The notes beneath the pieces were generated by a model, which was not told where the DNA came from, made no database searches, and saw nothing but the letters and a program-made list of their open reading frames with translations. The position numbers were made by a program, and so were the translations under genes. DNA of 64,000 nt from Glandiceps talaboti. Its lineage: Eukaryota > Hemichordata > Enteropneusta > Spengelidae. Positions within the stretch are counted from its first letter, which is position 1. The number at the start of each line of letters is the position of its first letter. This document shows positions 13,701-43,206 of the stretch, in pieces. The stretch spans positions 20,611,871-20,675,870 of the forward strand of contig NC_135558.1 of the NCBI RefSeq assembly GCF_964340395.1, in the 5' to 3' direction.

Positions 13701-15004
13701 TCCTAGGCTTTGAAAGAATACAGAAAATACTATACTTCACAGAATTGAAATTGAGGTTTTGCAAGTGGCACTAAGTAATATATCACAAGTCAAAGCTATT
13801 CATTAACTGCCACTGTGGGTCTTTTACTGGCAACATTTTAGTGTATAATAAAATCTATGCTCAAATGTAAGCACAAGACATATTTTAGAAACTGCTTTCT
13901 TCAGATTAAGACTCTAATCAGTAATCAGACTAGGTGCAGATCTTACATATCATCACAAGAAAGCATTTTAAATAATGAGAACACAAGTAACTATTTTGAA
14001 TGACCATTTGAATGAAGTGTATGATTTACTGAGACAAGCACAGAAAGGGAAATATTTAGATACAATTGCAGAGAAGTGCACTTCATCATTCAATTTTCAA
14101 GACATGACAACTCTACATGTATAACACTAATGCAGTGATCTACGCACTCGTCGATACATACACAAGCCATTAACATGTTGTTCCCTAGCATCAAATATGA
14201 ATGAGTGCTGGTATTTAGTACAGCGATACATCTTCATACAATAGGTAAACTTAGAACTGATTTAGAGTTGCAATTAATTTGATCACCTTGTTGTACATAT
14301 GTATTTATACTGTGATAGTACTTACTGGTAAACCTAGTTTTTCGGGGTCTACTGGCGTATGAAATGGCCATGCAAACTGGTGTTTCCACACCGCTTTCAT
14401 TACAACATTTTTCAAATATATCAACTGATTTGTCTGTCTTCCTGGGTGTCGTTTCTGATCCATTTTCTGTCAAAAAAGAAATAAAAAGTTTATCAACTGA
14501 AATCCAACCAACACTCATTGTAAACAAGAATTTTCATCAAAGTTCATCTCTGGAGAAAAATTAAGGATCTTATCAAAATCATGTATAGTACGATAAATTG
14601 TACTTTCCACAAATTTGTCATGAAATCAAAAGTTCTGCAAACTCAATAATTTGATGTCACACAAACAAAACATAAATTTCTGAATTCTGGGTAATTTTTC
14701 AAAATGCAAATTCCTTCAAATCTTTTATTACTATTTATGATGTTACCAAGCAGTCCCTGGGTGACAATACTGAACAGCAACTAGTAAGTATAGTATAGCA
14801 CTTCGAACATACCGTGTCTAGTGATTGTGGCGACAACTCTTGATATTCTTGCTGAGGTTGTTGGTTCGGTGTGGGAGGTTGTGGTTTTGTGATTTCGTAT
14901 CCCTCAAACATGAGAGATGGTCGACGTACTCTCTTTCCTAGGTTAACAGATGGATTCAACCCATTCATAGACTGACCATTAGCACCAGTGGGGTCATTTT
15001 GCAT
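1754..15004 (-). CDS. BRD2: BET-family double bromodomain protein, BRD2-like (14 coding exons, 844 aa)
   Basis: Reads acetyl-lysine on histones in the nucleus and recruits transcription factors. Coding exons, 5' to 3' on the minus strand: 15004-14813, 14466-14326, 13647-13501, 13204-12970, 12058-11859, 11198-10884, 8257-8156, 7273-7145, 5915-5715, 5283-4985, 4464-4343, 3852-3682, 2626-2501, 1908-1754. All junctions are GT-AG and phases agree; the total is 2535 nt. Bromodomain 1 (about 75-180) has WPF at 97-99 and the acetyl-lysine Asn156. KRKADTTTP precedes bromodomain 2 (about 390-495; WPF 414-416, Asn473). Then come a coiled coil (about 540-565), a Lys/Glu-rich stretch, the ET domain (about 674-749) and a Ser/Asp-rich end with a TAA two codons past an internal GT. 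The N-terminal [15 protein letters not shown] and the short Ser-rich end resemble BRD2 rather than long BRD4. Start ATG 15004 is inferred; a 5' UTR exon lies further upstream. Confidence 0.95.
3086..3235. mobile_element. Short inverted-repeat element, family A, copy 1
   Basis: Imperfect terminal inverted repeats of about 45 bp: the left arm runs from 3086 through CCAATATTTCTCTACATTCA, and the right arm reads GGCTGAACGAAGAAAAATAT then TGGGGAATAAT. The centre carries GTGACAAAGGCCCCTTAGGT. Related copies are at 21072-21328 and 51785-51874. It lies in an intron of the BRD2-like gene and codes for nothing. The structure suggests a MITE; the superfamily is unknown. Confidence 0.75.
6459..6672 (+). 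mobile_element. Dispersed 142-bp-core element, copy 1 (long form)
   Basis: The core at 6511-6652 begins TTGTTCCCATGGCATGAAAC and ends GGGCCTATGCCCATTGAGGT(A). It is almost identical to cores at 7467-7608, 8770-8911 and 11580-11721. Copies 1 and 2 also share about 50 bp upstream and about 20 bp downstream. A reading frame of about 47 codons is open across the core in every copy, but the copies are too similar to show selection. It sits in a BRD2-like intron, antisense to the gene. Confidence 0.8.
7297..7735. repeat. 28-bp minisatellite interrupted by an insertion
   Basis: Four clean copies of a 28-bp unit (CAACCATGTCAAATCACATC plus ACAAGATA) run to about 7409. The array resumes at about 7636 with diverged units containing TTGTCAAATCACATCACAAG. 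The interruption is copy 2 of the 142-bp-core element. Short ORFs over the array are by-products of the repeat. Confidence 0.8.
7410..7636 (+). mobile_element. Dispersed 142-bp-core element, copy 2, inside the 28-bp minisatellite
   Basis: The core is at 7467-7608. The flanks are both minisatellite, so this copy delimits an inserted segment of about 227 bp with ends near TCATCTAAAATACC and GATCTCACAATGA. It differs from the other cores mainly by CCAAATGG in place of CCAATAGG. Confidence 0.75.
8770..8911 (+). mobile_element. Dispersed 142-bp-core element, copy 3
   Basis: Core only, without the outer sequence shared by copies 1 and 2. Identical to copy 4 except for one C/T difference in AAACAA(C/T)CACTC. 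Same orientation as the other copies, in a BRD2-like intron. Confidence 0.8.
10568..10654. repeat. CA / CATA microsatellite
   Basis: Alternating CACA and CATACATACATA runs in an intron. The overlapping His/Thr/Tyr ORFs on both strands are repeat translations. Confidence 0.9.
11580..11721 (+). mobile_element. Dispersed 142-bp-core element, copy 4
   Basis: Core only, immediately followed by AAGGGCTGGG instead of the GTAAAGGCAG seen after copies 1 and 2. Located between the exons at 11859-12058 and 10884-11198. Confidence 0.8.
12361..12603. repeat. 81-bp tandem repeat, 3 copies
   Basis: Units begin TTTGTTATCTATGGTGGTAT at 12361, 12442 and 12523 and are nearly identical. Because 81 is divisible by three, any frame open in one unit stays open through the array, which explains the ORFs seen on both strands. 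Confidence 0.9.
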
Positions 15005-18000
15005 GGCATCATAAGTATTTCTGCTGAAGACACAAAATTGGAAATGGTAAATCAATTTGCCACACCACACAAACTTTCATTTCCAAGCAAATTGGACGCG
15101 TATTGTCAAGTCTGTTTTTTGGTCAGGTTCAGAAACAAGAGGAATGTGAGGTAACACAAATTCAAATCTCACCAAGGGTAGGAGTGTCACTAGTAGTAGT
15201 TCAATTGGGTGTTTCAGAAAAAATATTTACAAGGCAGTGGGATGACAAATGGCCAAGCTTGAAAATGGCGTCAAATTGATCTCACTGCTAGCAAAATACC
15301 TACGCATGAAACCAGGTTCCACAGAAACCAAAACTTGGCAAAGTTTGTGATTGGTAATGTAAAATGTCTCCTTGTCAACACAAAAATGTTGATGTCCCCT
15401 ACACACTTGCTTAAGTCTTTTCTACACAGGCAGATTAGAAGGGTATAAAGCACACCACCGTTTCTTGAACAACTGCTACACTATTCCAGCACACCAATAG
15501 TCCACCATTTCAACAATTTTGGCCACATTTATGGACCTTTCTGTTTTCCATCAAAACAGAAATACAGTTGACTTACAAATTCTAAGCGAAGACCAACAAC
15601 CAAAAACAGACAGCACCAAAATCACTTTATGAAACAATTGAGGAATACAGATGGATTTTAATATCAACTGAGAATTTGTTGAAGGCATCAACCCTGAAGG
15701 TACTTTAAAGAACGTGGTTATTAGCAGACATTGAGTTCTTTGACCTCGAATGTTATGCAAGACTCACTACAATCCCCTTCTGAGACAATAATCATGACCT
15801 CACTCAGTGTTTATGTTCTAAGACATCAGACTTGTTTACAAGCACATATCATTGATATAGCTATCCCTGACAATTTAGTAATTTTGATATCTAACACAGA
15901 TGAATCATTTCAAAATACAATACAATATCTATAATGTTGCAAATCAGATATGACACACTTAACAGTAATTTTAAATATGGCTAACACTCAGTTAACATTT
16001 GGTTTTGTAACAAAAAACACATTAAAACTATGCAACACCAATCAGGAAAAGATCTTGACAAGGTAAGTGACATAATCTCATTTTGAAGACATGCACACAC
16101 AGGAAGATGTTGCATGATTGCCAACATATTACGAAGAACAGAACACTAATGTGTAATAAGCCAGATTACAAGTATTTGGAACGTTGCCAGAAGAGCTACC
16201 AATCGAATTTAAAATCATTTCCTATCTTCAAAAATTCAATTCACTAAAGGTGTTTCCTACATTATCAAGCGAGGTAACTATATAAAAGCTAAATCCTTGT
16301 CCTCAATACCTGACACTCCCTCTAATAAATTGAAATCCTATAAGAATTGCTGTTCAATTCAAACTTAGACACCACTCAAGGAAACAGTTGCTGAAGCTTT
16401 TAGGCCCTTGAAAATCAAGTGTTACTGACTGCATAAAAAAGTCATAAGAAAATTCATGAACAGATTATGACGAGCGATGGACTAGTTAACTACACACTAC
16501 TCTATTGGAAGGGTTGGCCTAGCTAAATTCTTGATTCTAAACTACAAGTAGTTGACTAGTGATTTTTTTTTCAGCCAGCAAAAGAAATACCAAGCAGCTT
16601 AGAACACAGATTTAATATTTTTAATTATTTAATAGTCTCTAGAAAGTGGTTACTTTACAAATCACTATCACCAACATAAATTGTCCTCCTAAATGCAAAT
16701 ATTGCAGATAAGCTAGCCAACAAAGGCGTCTCTGCATATGTACAAGTATATCTATATTCTTGCTACAGTATCTTTTTTAATTCTACGCACACAAGAGCTT
16801 TACCTGAGTGAGTGACATACTAACAGCAGCCTGCTTTCTCAACAAGCTTATTGAAAATTTACTATATGACAGACCAAGAGAAAAAGATAAATTCCACAAT
16901 AATGACCAAGTCTTCCTGTCACATCTGATCAAAGATAGCATGCAACAACAAAGCAATCAGATCTCCCACTTAACAATATGAAGGTCTTTGCCCTTGAGGC
17001 ACTGGAAAGAAAATTAGAATGAGTATATAGGAAAATGCCATAACAAGAATACACATCAAAACTTGTGAAGTTGTGTGCTAGGATTCTAGTAAAAATCCCT
17101 GCCAGGTAAAGTTAGCATTAAAATGAGTGAAAAAGATAAATATACAAGACGAGCAGTGTGAAGACAAGAACAGGGTATCATCTTCCCTGACCTTCATACA
17201 ATGGATCATGTCCTGCACACAATGAATCAAAACATTGAAATCCAACTATACCAAGGTCATGTATGTACATCATACTTCCCATACACTTCAGAGGCGCTAA
17301 CTGCAAGTCGTAGTGACAAATAATTCGAAATTTACGATAGTAGAGTATGTAGATCCGCGACAGCCACTTCTTGCCAACATCGACATGTCTTTCAGATCAA
17401 CGAAAACTGCGATTTCAAACAAAGGAGACATTCCCGGGCACAAGAGGCCATTGTATTCCCAAGCTCTTGCGAGCCAACCATAGGACCGACCCACATGGGT
17501 TGGTTTAACGCCACTTCCTGAATATTCAGCACAGATTTGGTTGTTTCGATAATACTTTTAAAACCTAACGCCGCGATTGACACTAACATCACGAGAAATA
17601 AGACAAATTAATTGAGAAGCACAACCTGTTGTCAAATATGATTTCCTCCATTGACGCTTTATTCTGAATTTTCTAGATTTTTCCACATTTGCAAAATGAT
17701 TTTTGGCGGTAATGTTCGAGGCAAAACCTATCAAATTTGCCACAAATTTAGTCTTGAATATTCCATTAATAAAGTCACACAGTAACTGGTATGGGTCCGT
17801 GCGAATAAAAGCATAATTTTCGTAAATATCAAAGGCACTACAAGCACGAATCTGAGCCAAACTGATACGAAATGCGACTTCAACGAAACTACAACCGTTC
17901 CGTTCCGACCCACTTTCTACTTCAAAACTAGGTCATATAGGCAAAATATTAGTATAGTACCCTTGTTGGATGTTGTGTGCTGGCTGCTGATAGCCGTGCA

Positions 18001-18297
18001 GTGTCGGATGGCTCTTGGTATCCATTCTGGAACCAGGATTCAGATCTATACAGTAGAGCGTCCGTACAGCAGCAATGGCGGCACAGCAGCAACAACAACT
18101 CCAATTTATACATACTGCCTAATTGTGATTGGTCAATTGCAGTCACATGGTACAAACCAGTGGAAAATTTTGCTCGTTTTCGGCAAAATTCCTTCAAAAT
18201 ATGCCGGTTTTTGTCCTCCCCAAACGTGGTAAATGAGTTATGGACTATCTATGGAAGATAAAACGCTAAAATATCTCAGTTTTTACGGTGAACTCAC

Positions 18298-18789
18298 CAA
18301 GTTTCAGTACGAAATTTGTACGCGTCACGATTGCGAAAAACAAAATGACAACGTCAGCACAGACTGTCTGTGCTCTGATTGGTCAGATTTAGTCAGCTGA
18401 TAAATTAGTGGCAAATTTGGCAGGATTTCTCCCTCTGTTTCACCTAATAACAAATAAAGATGGTAAAAACGTGTAAGGCACCCACTATTCTAATCCATCT
18501 GCTCAGCTAGAAGGAGATGAACGATGAAAATCTAAAGAATTTACAGGGAACAGAAGTGATCACGGGAAATTTTGACGCGCATGTCAAGTAAGACTATGAC
18601 GATTGCGCATGCGTTGTTACCTGTGACCTTTGATACACGCCATTTTTCTCCCATGTTTCCCGCTGATGGCCGAATAAATATCCAATATTAGAAATTTGAC
18701 TTTTTCGCACTTGCGCTATATAGAGATCGAAACTGTTCGCGTAAATCGGAGTGTCTGTAAATCCTACACCTGTCTGTACCGTAATATCG
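18298..18789. promoter_or_regulatory. Probable bidirectional promoter of BRD2-like and WDR5
   Basis: The stretch is bounded by two outward-facing consensus donors: GTGAGT on the minus strand (complement of 18292-18297) and GTAAGT on the plus strand (18790). Each would end a noncoding first exon. Between them are an NRF1-type palindrome TGCGCATGCGT (18604-18614), an ATTGG/NF-Y box (18378-18382) and more CpG than its surroundings. Another ATTGG (18128) and the YY1-like AATGGCGGC (18074-18082) lie just outside on the BRD2 side. Transcription start sites are inferred. Confidence 0.6.
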
Positions 18790-19543
18790 GTAAGTGGTCC
18801 TAAAATTTACTCACGTTTCATATCTTAACGGCGTGGTCTGAACTCGTGAAACCACGCTGTCGATGACACACTCACACATGAAAACAAAAGCTGATCGAAA
18901 TCAGAGAGTTCACGAAGTCGCACACTTCTTCCAACTCCCAAGGCTGTCGGGTGTATTCGATAGAATATATCGGTACTTGTGGCATACAGGAAGAGATACA
19001 GGATACCGAAAATTTCGTGCTGAACGACATGGGTATAGAATATACAACCAACTTTAAACCATCGATGTATAATGTCAACATCATGTGTACATGTGGAATC
19101 TAAATCACCATGGTCTACTATTAAATGTGTGCATATCAGTCAGTTTCTCACTGAGTTAGAGTGAGATGAAAAATCAAAGTAAATATCAGTGTTGTGAAAT
19201 GTCCCTTCTATCATCTCATTTTAATTTTATATTGTGAATGAAGTGTCAAATCAAAGATATTGTCCAGTTTGGTCAGTAATTACACGTATTACTAATTTAG
19301 ATGGTATGAAATACAAACAATTATAAAATTATTGTCTGCAATAAATGAGTACAAAAACACTGAAAACGTCTTACCAGCTTTCACATTGTAGATCTATTAT
19401 TATTTAATTTGTATAATACTAATGACAATGTATTGTGGGCTCTATACATGGGAGGTCTCATAGAGAATGTACAGTACCTGTTAAAAAATAACCAATGAAA
19501 ACAGTTTGCTAAATGTATGTTTGTTATAGGTTGGATGAGAAGG

Positions 19544-19546
<3 letters not shown>

Positions 19547-19582
<36 letters not shown>

Positions 19583-19587
19583 TGTGT

Positions 19588-19619
<32 letters not shown>

Positions 19620-19620
19620 T
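19547..19620. repeat. TG / GA / GACA microsatellite
   Basis: Runs of TG, then GA, then GACA in the intron upstream of the WDR5 start exon. The His/Thr and Leu/Ser ORFs here are repeat translations. Confidence 0.9.
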
Positions 19621-19791
19621 GGGGCTCGCATATGACAGAGTTATGGATGAATGTAAATTGCATTTTATCATGTCATATAAGAGATAATGGAAAAAAAGCC
19701 TCCTGACTAATGTTATTAGTTTATTACTAACTGTATGATCATCTCAGTCAGTCATCTGCATATATTCTTGTTGTTTAACCCTAGGTTTGAT

Positions 19792-36617
<16,826 letters not shown>

Positions 36618-37115
36618 AATACGAATTAAAAAAAAAATCATCATACATACTTTTTATGTACATAAGCATTACTTTTCATATACTGTTGGGAAAAAGAAGA
36701 ACAAAATGTGCACTTCACAGGAAGATATTTATATGATTCCCATTTTTTATTGACTGTAATACTTGCCAAGCAAATGTTGTAAGCTTTATACTTTGTTGTC
36801 GTTGATCAGACACTGGCTTGTTTTCAACTTGTAAAAAAGGACAAGTCTTGCTTACTTGTACACTGCATTCCAATATAACCATGCACTGATCATGTGTTCG
36901 TCATCTCCTTATTAGGAGTAGGGCATGTGCCAATCATGTGTCTGCCACAGCCGTATCATGTACTTATTGCATGCTCTTCATAATTGTAATACTGTTGTCA
37001 ATTAGTTTATATACTATTTGTGAAAAACGTTGACATTAGTGCTGAATCTTCAATGTACTATGTTTTAGAAGAGAGCTAATAATTGTCATGATTCCTTTGG
37101 TGTATTTTTTGAAGA

Positions 37116-37121
37116 AATAAA
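37116..37121 (+). terminator. Polyadenylation signal of WDR5
   Basis: AATAAA about 500 bases after the WDR5 stop, followed by a T-rich run from about 37147. The 3' UTR would be 36618 to about 37145. Confidence 0.65.
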
Positions 37122-37145
37122 GAATTTGTCAGTATTTTTGGATGC

Positions 37146-39040
37146 GTTTTTTTTTTGTCGTGTCAGCTTTTCTACATATTACAGGTGAATTGAAAACACA
37201 TTCTTTTGACAATAAAAACTGATGAACTTTTTTGAGATTGGTTGTGACTTATTTTCTGTGATTATGATAATCATAAAGTCAAAAGTGAATTTATACAATT
37301 TGTAAAATAAACATTTTCAGAAAGTGTGCGTAGATATGAACATTTCTACTCACAATCAAACATTTTTGGAAGGATATCCCAAAACTCAGTAGAAATTTTC
37401 TGTTGTAACTATGAACCCAGAGTCCATGAACATTCATACTTGTAATATGCAAATGTCAAAGGAATCACAATTGTTTACTTCTTTGACCGTCTTAAAATTA
37501 GTACTTTCAAGTGTTACAGTAATTTACTGTATGAAATTAGTATTTTAATGTGGAAATCATACATATACATTTATGGGTGAAACAGTCCCAATCCATAAAT
37601 TCAATCCTGACGTTTCAAATCAATATTCCTTATCCTAGGATATTAAGGCAAGATATACAGTAGGTCATCACCTGACTGTATAAATGTTATGGAATTTAAT
37701 TTCATGTTAATATACATTTATGGATGTTTGTCTGAAAATATCAATTGGCAATGAATGTGTGCAAGACACTGGTAACATATGCAAATTGCTTAATTAACAT
37801 GCAAACACAGTTTTAGTTCAAATATACTGAGATTTGGTATTAAAGTGGCAGAAGCTGAGTTTATAAATCTTTTACTCAGGTGAAAATACTTAAAAAACCG
37901 CAGTTAAATTATAGATGCATGATTGTCTTCTATGACATTACAAATGCCGTCTGGTTTTGTTACAACACTTGATTACTTTTGTTTTCAACGGATTATTTAT
38001 ATGTTATATCTTAATACCAAGTTTTAATTTCAGTTATTTACAAGTGATAGTTATGTATGCTTCAGTAAGTAGAATATTATACTATGAGTGACTTTTAAAT
38101 ACTCGGCATAAATCTCTTCCCAACTCATATAAACTCAGCTTGTGCCCCTTTAATGTTTCCGAGGATTTTATTTGATTATTAAAATAAACCACATACCCTA
38201 TAATTTGTGTATATGTGACAAAAAAGTGCTTTACCATCCTTAGGAGTACATGCACCCTCATGGAAAAGGACTAAAATTGGTTGTTTTCCATCCATAGTTA
38301 ATTGAAATGGTTCTTGTGAAATTTCATATAAGCATCACAGAGAATAGAGGTCTGAACTGTGTAAGACTGGTGGTAGCTCTCCGTATGTGAAGCTGCTCCT
38401 TGTTGACAAACTTTGACCTTAACATGACGTCGTGTAATGGTGAATGGATGGGATGCCTTCAAGGATCTTCCAAGTTCTTGCAGTAAGCAACGTCAGAAGA
38501 GTTAAAAAACATGTAACGTGTGGTTGTCTTGTTTATCATTTCACACAGTGTAAGTGGCCTGTATTTACCACATTGTGTGTGTGTGTGTGTGTGTACTAGT
38601 AGTAGTATGTACACTAGCAAATTTAGAGGGTTTACGCTTAAATAGTATATAAACAGTTACTACATGAGGGAGTCTCAGACTCAGACTAATGAAATTACAA
38701 CAAAAATACAGGAGTAATGTAAAAAAAACAATAACGCGACAAGATTAAGAGTACCATTTTAAAAAATTATACTGGGATACGAAGTGTGCTGCTGAACACT
38801 AAGTTTATGTCAACTTAAAAGATGTCAAAAGTTTAAAAATATTGAATCACCTAAGATCATGGAAGGATAATATATGAGAAGACATTGAAATACTCTTCAA
38901 CATTATTACATGTACATCTAATTTAGTAGACTGGTTAAAAGATGGGTAACAATATTCTAACTCTAAACTCTAGTTTGTGCAGAAAATAATGAAAATTGGG
39001 ACAGAGTGTGTATTATTTGTCCAAAGCTTTCAATCAAGGA
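37146..39040. other. Gene-poor spacer after WDR5
   Basis: AT-rich DNA with no convincing exon on either strand. A short TG run lies at about 38573-38594. Nothing else recognised. Confidence 0.5.
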
Positions 39041-39046
39041 GAGCAT

Positions 39047-39345
39047 TTATAGAGCGCCTGTATCCAATACGAATAAAAAGTTCAGAGGCGCTGTATAGTT
39101 AGATATTGACAACTTCCACAGTGAAGCACGTGAGTAAGCGTGGCCAACAATGAAATTAAGTCTGTAATTAGGTTCAAACAGTAAATATTTGTCCGATGAC
39201 CGAAATGTGTGGAGATTAGGCTTCTTATGGATAGTGTCTGATAAGTAAGGTGGTGAAAGACCATGCAATATTTTATAGGTGGTCAGGAGAACTTTGTAAT
39301 CAATTCTGTATTGTACTGGCAACCAGTGCAGTCCCTTTACTATTG
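39047..39345 (-). pseudogene. C-terminal remnant of a non-LTR retrotransposon reverse transcriptase ORF
   Basis: On the minus strand the frame reads KGLHWLPVQYRIDYKVLLTT followed by YKILHGLSPPYLSD, then RSSDKYLLFEPN and AYSRASLWKLS. This is the familiar region near the end of LINE ORF2 (usual pattern LPVxxRIxYK...TYKxLHGLxPxYL...LR). About 100 residues remain and no catalytic reverse transcriptase motif is left. It is a 5'-truncated copy in the spacer downstream of WDR5. Confidence 0.8.
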
Positions 39346-39404
39346 GTGTAATGTGTTGACATTTTGACTAGCCAGTTCTGTGGGCAGATGAGCATGTACA
39401 CACA

Positions 39405-39440
39405 GTCTCTCACTCGCACTCACTCTCACATACTCACACA

Positions 39441-39479
<39 letters not shown>

Positions 39480-39530
39480 ACTCTCTCTCTCTCTCACTCT
39501 GCTCTCTCTCCCTCCCTCCCTCCTTCCCTA
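39405..39530. repeat. CT / CA / CCCT simple repeats
   Basis: Mixed CTCACT, CTCTCT, CACACA and CCCTCC runs. Confidence 0.9.
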
Positions 39531-41110
39531 ACTTTGAAACCGTATTAAATAATTACATGTATTGTGTTGAAAAGGTAAGTAACTATGAGTCTGTCATCAT
39601 AAAATTAAATTACTCCAAAGTAAAAACTTACACAATTGAAAACGAGACAAGTTTATCATTAATATCCAAAACAATCTTTTATTTTTCAAAACTATTCAAA
39701 GTGATTGGAATCCAAATATCTTCTTCCACTTGTTGCCCACATCACCCTCTGCATACTTCTTCAATCTTTTCACATCCATAGTTTGCCTTTATTAGCATAG
39801 ATTAAATCACTGGACCATTTTCCTTTCTCTTGCTCTCAAACACATTCATTAGCCTCTATGTAAACCTCTCGTCTGTCTGTAATTCTATTTCTGTTTGTTC
39901 TAGAAATTGAATTTTGGATATAATTTCAATATTAATATCTTCATAACTGCCCCATGGAAACCTATATCTTTCTTCTCTGTGTCTTTCTATTTCTGTTATA
40001 AAAATTCCACAACTACCACTAGCAAATCTATCTTCCTCAATCTTTCCTTCTCTTCTCTATGTCTCTCTCTATCTCCCTCTCTCTCTCTTCCCTCTAACTT
40101 TAATCTCTCCTTTTCAAATCTGTCTTTCTCCTTCAATCTTTCTTCATCTTATCTCTACTTCACACTGCATGGTATCTTTGAACTTCTTTTTCTCTTCACT
40201 CAACTTCTTTCTTTAACCTTCGTTTGCCACATTTCGTAAACTTCTCTCTCAATTTTCTAGTTAAAAAGAGAGTAATAATTCAAATTGATATTGTCATGTG
40301 CTTTGTTAGTATTGTCGGGTCCTTTTATTTTGTTTTTACTGTGATAGCTTTTATTTCAAGAATAACCGTTTACAATAGATAAAATGGTACAGGAGAAAAA
40401 CAAAGTAAAACGATATATATCATTGCCTTGATATTGGATTATATGTGCCTGAGGGTAAGGATAATATCACCACTACACATCAAGGCTATAATTATATGTC
40501 TCCACAAATATTACTGTCATACCACAAAGTATCTGATAATGCAGGAAATTGCTGAATTTTGATAACTGAACTTGAAGATCAGAGTCAAGGCCAAAGGTCA
40601 ATGTCTCAAAAGAAATTTTAAACCTAGCAATATGGAGGTAGACACTTGAATGTAGTCTCTATGATTGTATTTTTTTTATCTTGTATTGCCATGCATTTAC
40701 TATACAGCAAAAATTCTCCCATTTCTGAATTTGAGAATTACTTAAATTTAGGATTACAAAATGGATCCAATAAAAGTAAAATAGCTCCCCCTCCCCCTAA
40801 AAGAATTTATTTTTTTATCCTACATAGAACTATTGATCTCACCCCTCAATGTATTGTGTTGTTGTTCCCCTTATCCATGGCACCTAGACACAATAATGAA
40901 ACAAAAAGCACAATTTTAAATGTTGCGTCTTTTACATTACGACTACAAGACCCACGTGCGTGTATCAAAATTCAAACAATCAACTCTCAATACCATGAAA
41001 AAACCCCCATAATATCGAACTGTGCAGTTTTGCAAAAACTTTCCTAGAATACTGAAGATATTTTTTAAAGCTAATATGCCCTTTTTTATTTGTCAAACAT
41101 CATTTTCAAA
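39531..41110. other. Gene-poor spacer, pyrimidine-rich in part
   Basis: Includes a CT-rich stretch at about 40020-40250 whose Ser/Leu/Phe ORF is compositional. No splice-supported exon seen. Confidence 0.5.
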
Positions 41111-41111
41111 C

Positions 41112-41270
<159 letters not shown>

Positions 41271-41453
41271 AGGTCATACTTTAGAAATCCGTCCGGGGGG
41301 GGGGGGTTCACATTTACGTTGATTCATTTTATGACCTACCCGGACTGTACTTACCATACAGTGAGAACATAAAATTCCTTGTAAAATGCGCACACTCTGC
41401 ACTATTTCAAACAAGGTCTACCAATTCTGAGAGAAACAACACACATATCAAAC

Positions 41454-41645
41454 TAAGGCTCATATTTAGCTAAACTGCAGGTAGTTACAATTTACTGTTT
41501 TCCACATGCCGGGAATATGTCATGTGACAGAGGACAAGCTGCACATTGCTCATTGTTTTAAAATGCATATACATCATTGCCATACAAGTTCAAAATGTGC
41601 ATATGAGCCATATACGATTACTATGCAAAGATTGACCTGTATCAC
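41454..41645 (+). repeat. Dispersed repeat, copy 1 (partner at 58159-58405)
   Basis: Shares long blocks with the later copy, for example TCAAACTAAGGCTCATATTT, TTACTGTTTTCCACATGCC and GGGAATATGTCATGTGACAG. This copy lacks about 45 bases present in the other. The two copies lie in the same orientation on either side of the PARP gene. Confidence 0.8.
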
Positions 41646-42689
41646 ATACATACTGAAACCAGTCACTGGCTTCAATATCTTGTCTCATTGGAATGTCCAT
41701 CGAGCAGAAAATAGTGTAGAATATTTTATTTTCACTGGAATTACCATTGAAAACGGTAATAAACATATTTTAGAATTCCACAGGTAATTTATGTTGTACT
41801 CTGTCTTACTTAGTTGCATAAAAAGTGAGGGGAAAAATAGTTTTCACTTGAAATGAAGTTTCAGATAAAAAGTGTTTTACAAACAGAGATAATTTGATGT
41901 AAATATTCTACACTACAATCAATTCCAGCAAGAAAAGTCAAATACAATAAAGTTTCATATTTTACTAGATAGTTTATTTACTACAGAACATATGATTAAA
42001 CAGCAGCAGTAGAGGAACAACAATAAAGTACTGGTTATGTTATACTTTAAAACACAGGGTAACATGTTTTTTTTTTTTTTTTAAATACTTTCAAATATAA
42101 ATTTCAACAATAAACATCATAAAGGGGCATAGACTAAGTTTAGACGGTTTTTACTCTGTGCTATAACATCACAATTAGAAGAACTAAATAATACTGCAAA
42201 TACCGTGTCATCCCTCGATATGACAAACTTATCATTTTTTATTTATATTTACGAGCTATCACTACGATTTACCGGAATCAATTCACCCCCTTTGAAAAAA
42301 AAATATCTACAGGGAGCCTCCCGGTCCCGATCCCTTGCCGGGAAGTCAAGAATTGTACACTTCATATTGACGTTGGCGGCGCAAAACTATGTACATGTAG
42401 TCCGCGGAAATACTTACTTCGTCTCGCTCATACACCAGACACTCTGTTTATGGTACAACAAACCGAAAGCAAACTACTATCGACATGTACGATAATAATT
42501 AATCCTTGTCAAATGAGTACAAAAATTCGGTAAGAAAGTTTTACCCGTTCTTATATTTCATATGTTTTATTACGCCTTCTGCAAGTTCTGGCACGTATTA
42601 TAGTGTCACTGTTGTTCAACGAAGTAGGCGTACCCTTCTACGAAAACCATATGATATGTCGTCATTTTCTAGGAATTCTACCACCGCAT

Positions 42690-42910
42690 ATGCACAGGGG
42701 CGTGTAATATTGCATAGATTGTTGTTTTCCAGGTCTACAGACTAAATATAACAACCTTTTGAATATATATTCCTACCTGTATAGGGAAAGAGAGCTCATA
42801 TTTATAGTATACGTTGTACTATAGATGGATACATTTGTAGCAGCAAGATTCGTATGATATTTTCCTAAGAAAACGGAAATCTAAGCAATAATACACGCCC
42901 CTGTGCACCT
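42690..42910. repeat. Imperfect inverted repeat
   Basis: TGCACAGGGGCGTGTAATAT plus TGCATAGATT at about 42690 is matched on the opposite strand at about 42860-42908 by TGCACAGGGGCGTGTATTAT plus TGCTTAGATT. The arms are about 45 bases around 130 bases of unrelated DNA, a possible fold-back or MITE remnant. Confidence 0.6.
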
Positions 42911-42989
42911 TACAAGAAGGGTTACATATATACATATCAATGCATGCACATTACACGGCGGAGCTGAGATGTTTAGTCAAAATAAATGA

Positions 42990-43175
42990 CATTTGATCAC
43001 AGTCACTTGTGAACTAATATTCTAGTCTAGGATGGTCATAATACAAAATAATTGGTTATATTAGGTATTGACAAATATCTAAAAAATACTGTCACTGGTG
43101 TTTGCATTGGAAAACACTGGTGACGGTGTTTTCTTTAATATTCATAAATATGTAAGCCCCCCCCCCCCCCCCCCC

Positions 43176-43206
<31 letters not shown>

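Noticed and set aside
14234-14527. 97-codon minus ORF over the second BET exon
   Set aside because: Wrong frame; the correct frame gives [20 protein letters not shown] and fits both splice phases.
17297-17913. Overlapping minus ORFs upstream of the BET start
   Set aside because: No family resemblance, mutually overlapping frames; more likely intron of the 5' UTR.
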